From the NCBI RefSeq assembly GCF_001625215.2, contig NC_030389.2, forward strand, positions 42,583,454 through 42,647,453: a DNA stretch of 64,000 nucleotides, given 5' to 3'. Shown here in pieces: positions 34,014 through 45,689 of this stretch. The stretch comes from Daucus carota subsp. sativus. Lineage: Eukaryota; Streptophyta; Magnoliopsida; Apiales; Apiaceae. Within the stretch, counting starts at the first letter, position 1. Each line of letters starts with the position of its first letter. The notes below the pieces were generated by a model. That model was not told the DNA's origin. It did not search any database and worked only from the letters and a program-made list of their open reading frames with translations. The translations under genes and the position numbers were made by a program.

Positions 34014-35215
34014 TTATACGCAACAGCCACCACTACTTGCACTAGTATTCTGCTCCTGGCCAGCAATGACTATACTGCTTCCCTTGAGAGTTGCAGAGTT
34101 TGCATAATCTACATCACTAGCAGTGAGGGCCTTTTTGCCTATAATCTTGTATATTTCTGTTAGAACAGTCAGAAAGGCAGTCTCGACGTTAGTTGCCTCA
34201 AGGGCTGATGTCTCCATAAAGCATAGTTTTTCTTTCTCTGCAAGCTCCTGGGGATCTTCAGTTGGTACTGCTCTAAGACTTCCCAGGTCAGACTTGTTGC
34301 CTATGAGCATAATTACAATATTCTTGTCAGCATGTGCCCTCAGTTCGTCGAGCCATCCAGGTATGTGATCAAATGACTGACGCTTTGTTATGTCATATAC
34401 TACCATTGCTCCCACTGCACCGCGGTAATATGCACTCGTTACTGATCTATACCTGGATAAAATGTAAGATATTCAGATGCCTATCTAACACATTCAACTA
34501 AAGAATTGAGCTATATATATGTAGAATAATTTAAAATTTGTGTAGAATTATGATCTGTGCAGGCATTGTAACATTGAGCTAGTATCTTAGGAAGGAAATA
34601 AGGCCAATCATGCAGGGGCAAAACCAGGGCACCCTGGATTTTATAATTTGTTCCAGATGTTGAGCATATGGGCAGAACTGAGATGATTTATAGAAAAATT
34701 TCTGCAATATAGTGTAGGTTCAGATCTAGAAGGCACTAGTTTCTCATTCTTCACTCGAAAACTTGTATTGTGCACCCCTGTCTGGTTCCGCCCTGCCTAA
34801 AGAAGTACTAGCATCATTCTACTTAAATGGAGTGATACAAAAGTTGGCCTAAAGGATATACCCTGGAAATATACAGTAATGGAAGAATTTGGAACTATTT
34901 ATCATGGATCAAGTCATCATCTATAAACTGATAAATAACAGAAAACGATGAACTGATAAATAAACACATTAATGACAGAAACGCAGACCTTTCCTGGCCA
35001 GCCGTGTCCCAAATCTGCGCCTTGACGGTCTTCTTATCAAGAACAAGGGTCTTGGTCTGAAATTCTACCCCAATTGTAGCTTTTGAATCTAGACTAAATT
35101 CATTCTTGGCAAACCTGGACAACAACTGTGATTTCCCAACTGCTGAATCCCCTATCAGTACAATCTTGAATACATAGTCTACCTTTGCATTAAAATCTCC
35201 ATACGGATTCGACAT
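34014..35215 (-). CDS. RABA4D: RABA4-type Rab GTPase
   Basis: Two exons, 34989..35215 and 34014..34452, give 221 residues. All Rab motifs are present: P loop GDSAVGKS (22-29), switch I region SKATIGVEF (Thr47), WDTAGQER (69-76), NKSD (128-131) and ETSAL (156-160). The C-terminus ends GGCCV, giving two cysteines for geranylgeranylation. The N-terminus [17 protein letters not shown] and [17 protein letters not shown] are closest in memory to the RABA4 group, especially RABA4D, which directs secretory vesicles from the trans-Golgi to the tip of growing pollen tubes and root hairs. A Met four codons upstream (35227) is in frame, but 35215 gives the usual family start. RABA4 membership is firm; the exact paralogue is inferred. 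Confidence 0.92.
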
Positions 35216-35229
35216 TTCAAAACACAATG

Positions 35230-36245
35230 CCGCGTAATATTACAGAAAAAATTCAAGGATCTAAATATAATTTCATCATCATTATCAAAGGGTAACATCT
35301 ATGTACTGTACATCATAGGCCAATCTTCTTCATGCATGCAATGCAAAATTGATATTAAATCTAGGTGTTCAGATGAACCTATGTGCATGTATGCAGATAT
35401 TTTGGTGTTTAGAAAATGGCATAAACAATATCTATGGTCAGATCAAAGGGAAACAAAAAATTGAACAACAATATGATGGCATGAATTAGGGTTTGTGAAA
35501 AAAAAATTCAGACAGAAAGTACATAGAAAATGTCTAGGGGGAAAAGCAGATAGTGTGGTACCCCATTATTGACGGCTTTTGTAATAAAATTATGACATAA
35601 AGACATTTCCATAAATTTTCAGTTTTTTTTTTAAAAGTTATAAGCCCAATTCATGGTATATTTCTTATGATATTAAAATAATTTTTTGATAGGTACATTT
35701 GTATGGGTGAAATTAAAGAAGCTAATACTATTGAACTCCCTTTTCTTTTAGTTCCAAATCATAGGATTAAGGTTGTTTCTTTTATAATCAAATTTACAGC
35801 CCTCTAACTTTTTAAAAATAACATAGTTATAAAAATAACATATATGTCAAGTTAAATACTGCTTGACATGAATTTTAAGGAGCATATAGAATATAAGTCT
35901 ACAATTTTTTTAAAAGAATTTCTTGTTACATATAGAAATTTAAACATTAAATGCGTGCCGAATCCCCGAATGTTAAAGAATTGCGAGGAACGGTGGAAAA
36001 CAACGTATAGAAACGAGAGAACAATATTTAGCACTCTGTAAAAGAAGTTGCTAAAATTATAAAAAATTATTCATAAGATCAACAGAACTTAAAAGTTGTC
36101 TGATAATATTACTTAGCACTCAGAGCTAAGTTAATTTCAGTTTGCTGGCAGCTAGCACATGGATGCTGACCTTTCTTTAGCATAAATATGAGCAATATAT
36201 TAATCAGAGACTCGTATTGACCATCAACAATAAAATTTGATTCCT
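35230..36245. other. Upstream region of the RABA4 gene and downstream flank of the next gene
   Basis: AT-rich, no supported gene and no repeat ends seen. Untranslated leader sequence of the RABA4 gene probably occupies part of it. Confidence 0.35.
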
Positions 36246-36249
36246 CTCT

Positions 36250-37830
36250 TCATTTTTTCTTCTTTGATTTTCTTTCTTCCGAGTGTTGTTCTGATTTAGA
36301 TGGTTCATCAACAGTTTTCCTCTTCGAAGCTTTTGAAGACCCCCCTGAAGCAGATAAATGACTCCTACGCCCACTACTATGGCTGCTTGCTAAACCACTA
36401 CTTCCTGATTGCAAATGTTTGGATCTACTACTTTGTGAAGGGGTTGCAAAACGAACGGATGACTTTGTCAAACTTGAAGACTTCTCGTACATCTGTTTCA
36501 GATCTTTTGGATTTTGTTCCTCTAGCTCTTCAGGTTCCGGATAATGGACGAAGGAAACACGCCTTGCAATCTTACCAACTGTCGACATATCAAATACCAA
36601 AAGGGCGAATGATTTAATCATGATAACTATAGTACTGTAGATGAGTACCTAAAAATTCAAAACTAGCTACTTCTGAAATGATTTTACATGTAACTAAGCA
36701 TATCTTGTATGACCACATAAATATCATGAGCACTTGCCTACAAGAAATTGAAAAAGAGACGGAACAGTAATCATTGTCGAGGATAAACGAAATTTGTTAT
36801 TTCAAAAATGCAAGCTTAATTTAAAATACTGAACTAGACATGTATTAACAGAATTCATCAGTCAAAAATAGTAAATGAATGTTTTTCTAACCTTTTAAAG
36901 AAATTAACTTTACTGCATTTACATTTAACATCTTGTTTTCTCCAACTGTATATTTAAAAAATTTTATGCTAAAAACTTTTCAGAGTAATAAATTCTTAAA
37001 ACAGTCAGAGAAGAGTAGCCACAAAGTACATATCTACATATCATACATTTATACGTGAATATATGAAATTTACCTATTTTTGTTTTTGACGCGGAAGAGG
37101 AAAAGACTGTTGCCTCTGAATTCTGGGATGCAAAACTCACAACATCATATGCTTTTCCTGTAATAGTAGTAACATCACAGTCTTGTTTCTGCTTAGGTAT
37201 CATGTAAATTATTTCCCACCAGGACACCAAATAGTAGTTCATATAGTAATATGATATTATCTCATCTTTAAAACTTACCAGAAGAACCCTCAAAGCTTCC
37301 CAAATGTCCATCGTGATGAAGTTTCAGTGTCACTTCTTTCCCATCAAAATCAGGAGCCTGCAAATTAAATAAAAAATATATAAAAATCAATGATGTACCA
37401 ACCAACAAATTCTAGCAGCCAGCAGATGTAATATAAATGGAATTAAACTACAATGTCTCCCTGCCACCAATTGGACACAGAAGAAAAGAAAATTTGAGCT
37501 AACAGAGCTTCACACACCCTAGTGAAAATCACCCAATAAAAATATATACCCATAAGATCATAGTAAAAGGTAGAAAGATTATGACATCTTCACATTTCTT
37601 GAAGTTGTTAAATTGTAGTTAAGTACATCGATACACGTGCATAAAAGAATTTCATACTAAACTTAGCATGCCGTACTTTGACTATAGATCATAAAAGAGG
37701 GATGCGAAGAAAGTAATACCTGATTAAGTGGCCACTGAATGAGCCAGAGTTCAGAAGAGTCTGTAAGATTAAGATCAACAAGTGGATCCTTAGCACTTTG
37801 CTGAAAGTCGGGAGCAGGTTCGTATCCCAT
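36250..37830 (-). CDS. Mediator-associated protein 2-like nuclear protein
   Basis: Four coding exons, 37720..37830, 37279..37357, 37074..37157 and 36250..36578, give 200 residues. The sequence contains MGYEPAPDFQQSAKDPLVDL, ELWLIQWPLNQAPDFDGKEV, GHLGSFEGSSGKAYDVVSFA and KIVGKIARRVSFVHYPEPEE, which I recognise as a plant-specific protein co-purified with Mediator (Arabidopsis Mediator-associated protein 2 type). The C-terminal third is Ser-rich, then Lys-rich (ERKSKKKK), suggesting nuclear localisation. Every intron has GT-AG ends and the frame is consistent. An untranslated leader exon ending at 39082, joined to an acceptor at 37863, is likely (intron about 1.2 kb). A link to transcription control is family knowledge; the mechanism is not evident from sequence. 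Confidence 0.78.
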
Positions 37831-37861
37831 ATCACTAGCAGGGAATTTATTCAACAGATGC

Positions 37862-38216
37862 ACTAAATCAACAACAAAAAAAGAGTAGATATAGGAACAA
37901 AAGAACATATTAAAACACAACGGGAGACCAAAAAACTGCTGCCTGTAAAAGGGGTTAATCATCATTCAGTTTAATAAGATCAGTATAAAAAGAACCGAGC
38001 TCGCCCCCAATTTGACATATGGAAAGTATGATAATATCCACAGGTCTGAGCTCAAGCAATGATATAAAACACAATCCGAACTCAAACAATGATAACCATA
38101 TATTTTCTCCATTTTATTAATTTTAAAACATACATTTACTAGTTATTTTAAATTTTTAATCATATAAATTGTATAGGGTAAACTTTAATATGTATATATA
38201 TCACCAGCACTACAAG

Positions 38217-38258
<42 letters not shown>

Positions 38259-39210
38259 TATTCTATTATCATCATATGATTACAGAATAACACTACAAGC
38301 AATTATATATAGTTTCTCCTTTACAAAAAGGCATTATTCTAGCTAAACCTGCACAGGAATTAAGTTTCTGCATCCTAGCGAAAAATTGACCTCAGAAATA
38401 CTTCCTTAAATTTAATTCTGGCACACTGGTGCAATGTGTAATACATCATTCTCAAGGCTTAATAAGGTGCTAGACTTGTGATCATTTAAAACATAACACA
38501 AGTATATGATATGAATATCTTGATATCATTCCTCAATCCAGGTTATTACAAATCTTCCCAACAAGTTTTTCATTTAGCATTGTGACAAAACACAAAATTT
38601 GAAAACAAAGAGGACTACAACAACTATAAAGTTTCTAAACAATACAACAAACAAGATATACGAATAAACAAAACCATGCCATAACTTTCCATAAGAACCA
38701 TTTAAGCTTAATAACAAATTCAACAAATACCGCAAAAACCATAAAAGATGGGTATACAATAACAAATCAACAACCTTCTAAACAATGCCAGAGTATTATA
38801 AACCTAATCGCACAAATTATATACACACAAAAACACAGCTAAATCATAATCATAATCATCAAGATAACAATACCCAGAAAGCAAATATCAAAAAGTCTGA
38901 AACTTTAACAGAAAGACGAAATCTTGATAGGTCCCAACTTGTGATAATCTGTTACCGGCAACACATAAGTTATTGAATTAATATAAATCACAGTGGGTTT
39001 TGGTATGGACATGTATATGGAGAGAGAGAAGGAGAGAGATAAAGGAAGAGACAGAGAGAGAGAGAAAGAGAGAGAGGGTACCTTGTGTGTGTATAGCTTG
39101 TTGTATGTATAAATTTGTTGCTGCAGGCGAGACTGAAGAAAGACCCGCCGGAGCTTTTGTGTGTGAATTAGGGTTTAGATTAACCCCCTCTGCTTCAATT
39201 TTCAGCTGAA
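37862..39210 (-). other. Leader exon and 5'-UTR intron of the Mediator-associated gene
   Basis: The transcript leader probably runs down from about 39200 to a donor at ACACAAG/GTACCC (exon end 39082), and splices to GATTTAG/TGCATC (37862), 32 bases before the ATG. The leader contains a telo-box (AAACCCTAA, minus strand 39176-39168). The start of the intron is a GA/CT tract (39021-39078). The intron also holds a (CA)n microsatellite at 38219-38254. From about 38500 to 39100 this sequence is duplicated at 42.66-43.22 kb. Confidence 0.6.
38219..38254. repeat. (CA)n microsatellite
   Basis: An almost uninterrupted CA dinucleotide run of about 36 bases in the 5'-UTR intron. Confidence 0.9.
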
Positions 39211-39249
39211 CCAAATTGCCCAATTTTTTTACACAAAAGTCAAGACTCA

Positions 39250-40560
39250 AACTGGTTAATAATCTTTTTATTAATTAGGCTCCTATTTCCAATTTTTGAG
39301 ATTCAATTACATCTTATTCATGATTTTTTAATAGTAGCTAAATTATAACTTAGATGATACCATTATTTTCTAAATTATGTAATAAAATTTATAATTAGAT
39401 AAAAAATTGAAAATAACTATAAAACTATATGTACATTAATATACATATTAAAGTTAAATTCTACAAGCCAATTAATTTGAAATGAGGCTACGTTTATTTT
39501 TCGATTAAGAACTAAATACTTTTACGTTTGAAATTATTTTTCAATTCAGTTATTATTCGATTTAATGAAAAACATGATCAAATTAAAACGACACGGGTTA
39601 TATTAGATTTAGTTGAAGATCATGTTATAAAATCTCTAAAAACAAGTAACATTATAATTTATGTTAGAAGAAACCAAGTAAAAAATTAAATAATATTTTG
39701 TTGTATTATTTATTTTCAGAATATAATATTGGGTCATATTAAAGAGAGAACCATCGAGAGAGGATCCATAGAACCCTTAGTTTATTTCTAGTATTAGTTA
39801 GGTTTCCGCAGCATAGATGCAAAAAATATCAATATCTATATATTATATTTTAAAATTATTTTTTAACACACAATGATGGAAAAATATGAAAAAAAGACAT
39901 GCATTTAGATTTATATCCTAAAAATCTATTTAAAATTTAGGGTGTAGCAGATTCTTTGGTTCTATTTTAAGGACGGGTTCTTTCTTGAGCGCGATCCTAT
40001 AATATTACGTATTTCATATTTATAAAGTTACATTTAAAATAGGATCAAATACTTCAGGTATCTTTTTTAAAAAAAAATTATTGTCAAACATATATAAAAC
40101 AGTTTTTTATTTTTTTATTCTTTTTGAAAAAAATTGTAATTACGAAGACCCGCTCCACTCACATTATGTACTACTATTTCGAAAGAAACTAGTTCTTCAC
40201 TTTTATGGGAGGAAACTTTTTAACTTATAGGCTAACTTCCGGCCTTCCCTGATAAATGAGCCCCAAACAAATTTTCAAGTTTCAACAAATTAAAATTAAG
40301 CTAGGGGTAAATAATTGAATAGTCCAACCAAAAGAACTACCCAAGAAAATTATAACTGGCTTAATATATAAGTTCTTTCCCAACAAAACTCAGTTTATAC
40401 CATTCAAACATTATACTTGCGTCCATGCTAATTGCTAAATAATCACAAGTTGCAACTGCGTATTTGGCAATTTATTCAAACTTTGCAGGGTTGAGTTACA
40501 ATCTCCTTGCCGTTACACAAAACTACTCGCAAACATATCTTTTTTCTTCGGTAGAGTGGC
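39250..40560. other. Intergenic region, no supported gene
   Basis: AT-rich. No ORF with family resemblance and no clear repeat ends. Part of the right side must hold the 3' untranslated region and poly(A) site of the COA3-like gene. Confidence 0.35.
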
Positions 40561-40567
40561 AAGGATG

Positions 40568-40762
40568 TCAGACCTTTACTTCAGTTTCACTTTTGCCTTT
40601 CTCTGCTTCAAACTTATCGATAGCAACCTGAAGTTCATCTGTACCTCCAACAGCTCTCATGGTGTAGAAGTACACCCCGAAGACAAAGGATGTCAGTCCT
40701 CCAGCAACAACTATATTTTTGGTCTTTGGTGCGAGGTTATTAAAGCTTAAAAATCCAGCCAT
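40568..40762 (-). CDS. COA3-like cytochrome c oxidase assembly factor
   Basis: One coding exon of 64 residues. It starts MAGFLSFNNLAPKTKNIVVA, has one membrane segment at about 18-37 (VVAGGLTSFVFGVYFYTMRA) and a charged coiled-coil-like tail (TDELQVAIDKFEAEKGKSET). This matches the small plant Coa3/CCDC56-type proteins of the inner mitochondrial membrane, which assist early assembly of cytochrome c oxidase (COX1 maturation). The reading starts 23 bases after a TATGCAG acceptor (exon start 40785), so an untranslated leader exon is spliced on; the best candidate is the leader ending at 43205, giving a 2.4 kb intron. Length is normal for plants. The family call is from pattern memory; the COX role is family knowledge. 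Confidence 0.75.
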   Translation of the reverse strand: MAGFLSFNNLAPKTKNIVVAGGLTSFVFGVYFYTMRAVGGTDELQVAIDKFEAEKGKSETEVKV

Positions 40763-41893
40763 GATCTTTTTCTAAACCTTTCAAGCTGCATAGTCAACGG
40801 AAAACATTGTCATAATTTAAAAAAGAAGATACCTGAACTGAGTTAATTTACATCCTATAATTTATAGTCAGCTAGAGGCTAGAGCAAACACATGAAAGAG
40901 TAATGTATCACCATTACTTCTCTTCATTTGAAGACACGAGAATACGAGAAAGAAGGAAACCTGATAGAAGCAGAACAGAAGTTGTTCCCCTCAACGAATA
41001 TTAGGATTAAAAAAAATCTAAATATAGCAGTTGATGGTTTCCATATATAAAGTGGTATACAAATTATGAAAAATAAATATAGAGGCATGTTTGACCACAT
41101 GAAAAGTAACAAGCATTATCTAAGAGACTAAGACAAACTTCCAATCTTCTTATCCAAGGAGACTGAAAAACATTGAGGCACAAATTTTGACCACAACTAT
41201 GGAAGATAAGGCAAAGCAAGGACCCAGACACACACACACACACACAAACATTCATGCAAGAATGAGCCTATTAAACCAAATAATCATCAAAACAAAATTT
41301 TCACATATAGATGAAGTAAACTTTGTTGTTATTTCCATTCAGCATTCTGTCTGCTCTTAAGGGATGCGAGTGTTCTCTCGCAAAGTCAAATTTGCACCAT
41401 TTACTTATTATATTGTGTGTTGGATTAAATTCATGATTATCATTCCATCTTTTATTTATTAATGGAAAATCAACCTAAAGTTTACCCCACCAATATAGCG
41501 TTGAGTGCTAGTTCTTTCCTACCACCTCCTTCAGGAACTGTATAATTAAAAAAAAATTGCATCCTCCCAGCTTCTTCAGTCTACTCTCTCATTCTTCTCT
41601 TACTGTCTTACACCTCTCTCTAAAATACTCCGTGTTTCTTTCTCCATTCCATTAAAGCTTTAAAATATATACACACAAACAAATATCACATTATCACCAT
41701 TCACCACAACAGAAAAAATGGTGATTATCTTCTACAAACTCACTAATCATGGACTCATGGTGTATTACTTTTGCCATGGTATCTAATTTTTCTTTCTGTG
41801 GATGAAAAAATGAGTAATATTATAGTTGCTGGATGTACTGTCACACAAGACATGTATAATAAAGACGAAGATGGCCGAAAAGATGAGGCAGAA

Positions 41894-42068
41894 TCTCCCC
41901 ATCCATCTCATTGGATCTGTATGCGTACCAACAATATCATCAAATAATACAGATTCAAATTCATAAAAAATTTGTGTTTAGTCTCCCCATCCAAGTCATT
42001 GGATCTGTATGTGTACCAACAATACCATCAAATAATAGAAATTCATATTCATAAGTGTTTGTGTTTAA
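41894..42068. repeat. 88-bp tandem duplication
   Basis: TCTCCCCATCCA begins at 41894 and 41982. Both copies share ATTGGATCTGTATG, GTACCAACAATA and CATCAAATAATA. Non-coding. Confidence 0.75.
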
Positions 42069-42659
42069 AATAAATGTTTATGTGTTTTACTGTTGCTTAT
42101 ATAAATGTGTGTATAGGTTCAAGTTTCAACACTAAGCGCAGGCATTGGTGCCTAACCATTTGACGACTAGAGAAGATGCTGCCAACTGGACTACAAGGCA
42201 CATAGGGCGCCATATGATAAATATGCTTTCAAAGATATCCCCCATGAGATTGAAAAACAATATGGACTTGGCTGTAAGGAAAACTATTTAAATTATAGCC
42301 CTCAAAATTATCTAGGGAAGCATGCAGAGTGAAAGTGATTTGAGCTTTAAGGGGTACAATTGTATAAATAAAGAGGTAGGATTAAAATTCAGAAAGATTG
42401 CCCAATGACCATTAATTACGGTGAAATACACAAGTTGAATTGATAAGTGAATTCCTAAAATTACAGTTCACAACGAAGCTGTCCGGTGGTGGGGATACAT
42501 GACTCCAGCTTTGTCCTTTATATATGTAACTGAAGGAAGTCTAATCGAAATGGACAGTTAGGTTTGAAACACTCATTTCAATTCAGTTCATATTACAGAT
42601 TAATCGATAACCCTGTCAAGTGACAATTGATTGACCTAAGAAATGATTCCTTCATATTA

Positions 42660-43205
42660 GCCATGCATATTTTAATGTCGTCCCTAAATCCAAGTCATCA
42701 CAAATCTTCCCAACATAACACAGTCTTAACAGATAGGTGTAAAGCACACACAATCAATGAGTACCAAAACCATGTTATGAATCACCTCACCGAGCCAATT
42801 ATACTTCACTTATAAAACTACAAACTCAATCACAACCAACACAAACAATAATACCGCAAGAGCATATAAGCTGATCATACAGTAACAAAACAACAATCTT
42901 TTAACCAATACCCAACTATTAAAAAACCAAATTGCACAAACATATAAACATACAAAACAAAAAAAAGAATCAGCCAAATCATCATTACCATCAAAACAGC
43001 AAAACCCAGAAAACAAATAACCAAAAGCTTGAAACTTTAACAATAAAATGAAGTCTTGGGAGATCCCAAGCTGTGGAACAAGGGAAAATTCAGAATCAAA
43101 ACATTAAAAGATGACAAAACGATATAAATATGAATACAGAGAGAATCCAGGTATATATAGAGTATTCAGAGAGAGAGATAGAGAGAGAGAGAGGAAAAGG
43201 GTACC
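42660..43205. repeat. Duplicate of the 38.50-39.08 kb leader/intron segment
   Basis: Strings in matching order with 38.5-39.1 kb include TCACAAATCTTCCCAACA (against TTACAAATCTTCCCAACA), AACAAAACAACAATCTTTTA (against AACAAATCAACAACCTTCTA), GAAACTTTAACA, a GA tract and GGGTACCTTGT. Divergence is moderate, with several indels. Confidence 0.75.
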
Positions 43206-43432
43206 TTGTTCTGGTATGTATAAATCTTGTTTAGCAACTTGCAACCTACTTCCAATGGCTGCGGTGTGAGAAGCAAAGCGAGATTAAAGACGATGGGCTA
43301 CAACGGTGTCGTTTTAATTTTAATAGGCTCCAAGCCTCCAACCGTTTAATTTTTTTTTATTTTTTTTTTTTTTGTATATATTAAAATGAAATTAAAGAAA
43401 AAATTGATTTCTCCTATATATCTTTTATGAGT

Positions 43433-43606
43433 AGTGCTACATGCACAAAATTGGGTACAAAATTTTGCACAAAATGAGGTGGCAAGTGAGGTGGGAACTT
43501 TTAATTGGTACTATTAATGCATATACAGGGGCCCATTTCAATCAAAAGTTGACACATACTCATTATGTGAAAGTTTTTGTACCCAATTCTGTGCATCTAG
43601 CATTTT
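43433..43606. mobile_element. Small MITE with about 40-bp inverted ends
   Basis: AGTGCTACATGCACAAAATT and GGGTACAAAATTTTGCAC at the left are inverted at the right (TTTTTGTACCCAATTCTGTG, CATCTAGCATTTT). About 174 bases, no coding capacity. Target duplication not visible, superfamily open. Confidence 0.65.
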
Positions 43607-43629
43607 CCATCTTGTTTGTAACTTTTATG

Positions 43630-45215
43630 GTATACTAGTTGAGAAGCCGCGCGTTGCGGCGACCTATAAAAATTATATTAATAATTCAATATTAATATTT
43701 GTAGAATAAAATAATTTTGTGGCTGTCCATAAAAACTACATTAACGTTTCAAAATTAATATTTGTAATATAAAATAAATTTTATATTATAAAAGACTTGA
43801 TGTAATACCAATACTAATATATAAAATTGCAAAATTGGACTATAATTCATGGTGAAAAAATGAAAATAAATTTATACACGTAATTAACAATTTAAAGCAC
43901 GACGAATATTAATTTATTTGTGTTTTTTTTAAATAATCATGTTCTTACATTGTCACCTTCCGTCAATTTTTTTGGATTAATTGTGCATAAAAACATCTAA
44001 CTTAAATCCGTAATGTCGGAGTATAGAGGGAGGAGGTGCAGAGAGACTTGTGTGTTACTCTTTCACGTAATTAAATAATCTGAAACAAAATCAGATGAAA
44101 ACATTCAAGCTACTATATTCTATAAATAATCTAAAACAAAATCAGATTCTGAAACTTGCTTCTAATATATCCGAAACTAAAAAAGGTAGTTCTAATGTTT
44201 GATATTTTTCATCCAAAAATTTCAGAAAATTAGAAAAATAAAACAGAGCGATTTGAGGGGCACCACCTACACGCCCCTCGCTTCTCCATCATATTTTCCT
44301 GTATACAAAGTAAATCATATAAAAATTAGCAATAACAAACATGTCCGATGAACAAAACAATATTATAAAAGAATTACCAACAAACATGCATCACTAATAG
44401 TTAATTTATCATCCATCAATATCATATCAAGACTATATTTTTTTTCCCGTGTTTAAATTCGCCGCCTCCCACATAGCGATCTATAACTACTTTTGGTTCC
44501 AACAACCTTTATTTTTCTAATACTATATAAACAGCCTTCACTTATCGTTGCAGAAGAACGGCATCACCAAGTTAAAAATCAAGCAAGAAAACTATCACCA
44601 GAGAGAGGTAGGGTTGTGGTATTGAGAGAGAAGAGGTTGTGTTTAGATGATTCAAAACCCTACGATATAGGTGCAGAGAGACTTGTGTGCTACTCTTTCC
44701 CATAATTAAATAATCTGAAACAAAATCAGATTAAAATTTTCAACTTACTATATTTCATAAATAATCTGAAACAAAATCAGATTCTCTTGTGTGCTACTTT
44801 TTCCCATAATTAAATAATCTGAAACAAAATCAGATTAAAACTTTCAACTTACTATATTTCATAAATAATCTGAAAGAAAATTAGATTCTGAAATTTGCTT
44901 CTAATATACCCAAAACTAAAAAAAGGTGGTTCTAATTTTTGATATTTTTCATCCAAAAATTCCAGAAAATTAGAAAAATCGAACGGAGCGATGTGAGAGG
45001 CGCCACCTACATACCCCTCGACTTACTATATTTCATAAATAATCTGAAACAAAATCAGATTCTGAAACTTGCTTCTAATATACCCAAAACTAAAAAAAGA
45101 TAGTTTTAATTTTTGATATTTTCCATTCAAAAATTTCAGAAAATTAGAAAAATAGAACGGAGCGATGTCAGAGGCGCCACTTACACGCCCCTCGCTTCTC
45201 CTTTATATAAGTATA
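43630..45215. repeat. Repeat-rich element with internal tandem units (possible Helitron or TIR element)
   Basis: The left border TATACTAGTTGAGAAGCCGC is followed by GCGTTGCGGCG. The right border GCTTCTCCTTTATATAAGTA is loosely inverse to it. Inside, AATAATCTGAAACAAAATCA occurs at least six times between 44080 and 45060. A longer unit (GCTTCTAATATA, ...CAAAACTAAAAAA, TTTTTGATATTTTTCATC, GAGCGAT...GGCGCCACCTACA) occurs three times. No protein domain is present. Class is uncertain: GAGAAGCCGCGC ends occur in plant Helitron-like repeats, but the partially inverted borders argue for a TIR element. Confidence 0.45.
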
Positions 45216-45241
45216 TTGATTGTGAGTTTGAGGTATGATTA

Positions 45242-45560
45242 TTAAAAAAATATTTTTTTACTATTTGAGTCTTTATTGATTCCTATTTGAGTCGAAGAAT
45301 GAAGTCGAGAGCGAAAATGTTCTAAACATTGTATCTCTAAGTTATAGTCTCTGCATGGTTTAGAAGGCAGAAACTGATTCAGAACATACTCATCATCATT
45401 ATGTCTAAGAATATTTACCATTGATAAGGTTGATAGGCCTGTTTCCTTTGTCCATTGCCCGGAGGCTAGGGCGGAGCCATATGAACTTTGTGAACTACTG
45501 GAAAACAATTCAGATGATTTGAAACAGATGTATGCGATGTCTGCAACTCTGAAAACATAA
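45242..45560 (-). other. Orphan coding-like segment
   Basis: An open stretch encodes SSYGSALASGQWTKETGLST, LSMVNILRHNDDEYVLNQFL and PSKPCRDYNLEIQCLEHFRS before a stop at 45242. The composition is protein-like and not repetitive, and TTTTCCAG or TTTTCAG acceptors lie at its upstream edge. It looks like a last exon, but the only gene upstream on this strand is the HIPP, whose own stop is at 45690. I do not recognise the family. It may be a remnant exon or chance. Confidence 0.3.
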
Positions 45561-45689
45561 ATATGACACTCTCCAAGAGATGGAAAATTTGCCGTGAAAC
45601 TAAAAGATTGCATTAAGTCTCAAATGTCATATAGATGCCAAAATATTATTATCTACTATAAGTACATACGAAAATTTCCATCAGATCCA

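Larger units (their letters stand above)
40785..43290 (-). other. Presumed 5'-UTR intron and leader exon of the COA3-like gene
   Basis: The leader (about 43205-43270, ending AGAACAAG/GTACCC) and the first 500 bases of the intron resemble those of the Mediator-associated gene. A GA tract (about 43170-43196) sits just inside the donor, as in that gene. A two-copy 88-bp tandem repeat lies at 41894-42068, and a short CA run at about 41228-41247. The linkage of this leader to the COA3-like coding exon is inference from position and splice signals. Confidence 0.45.

Noticed and set aside
35216-35227. Upstream Met as start of the RABA4 protein
   Set aside because: It would add MCFE before the conserved MSNPYGD start; family alignment favours 35215.
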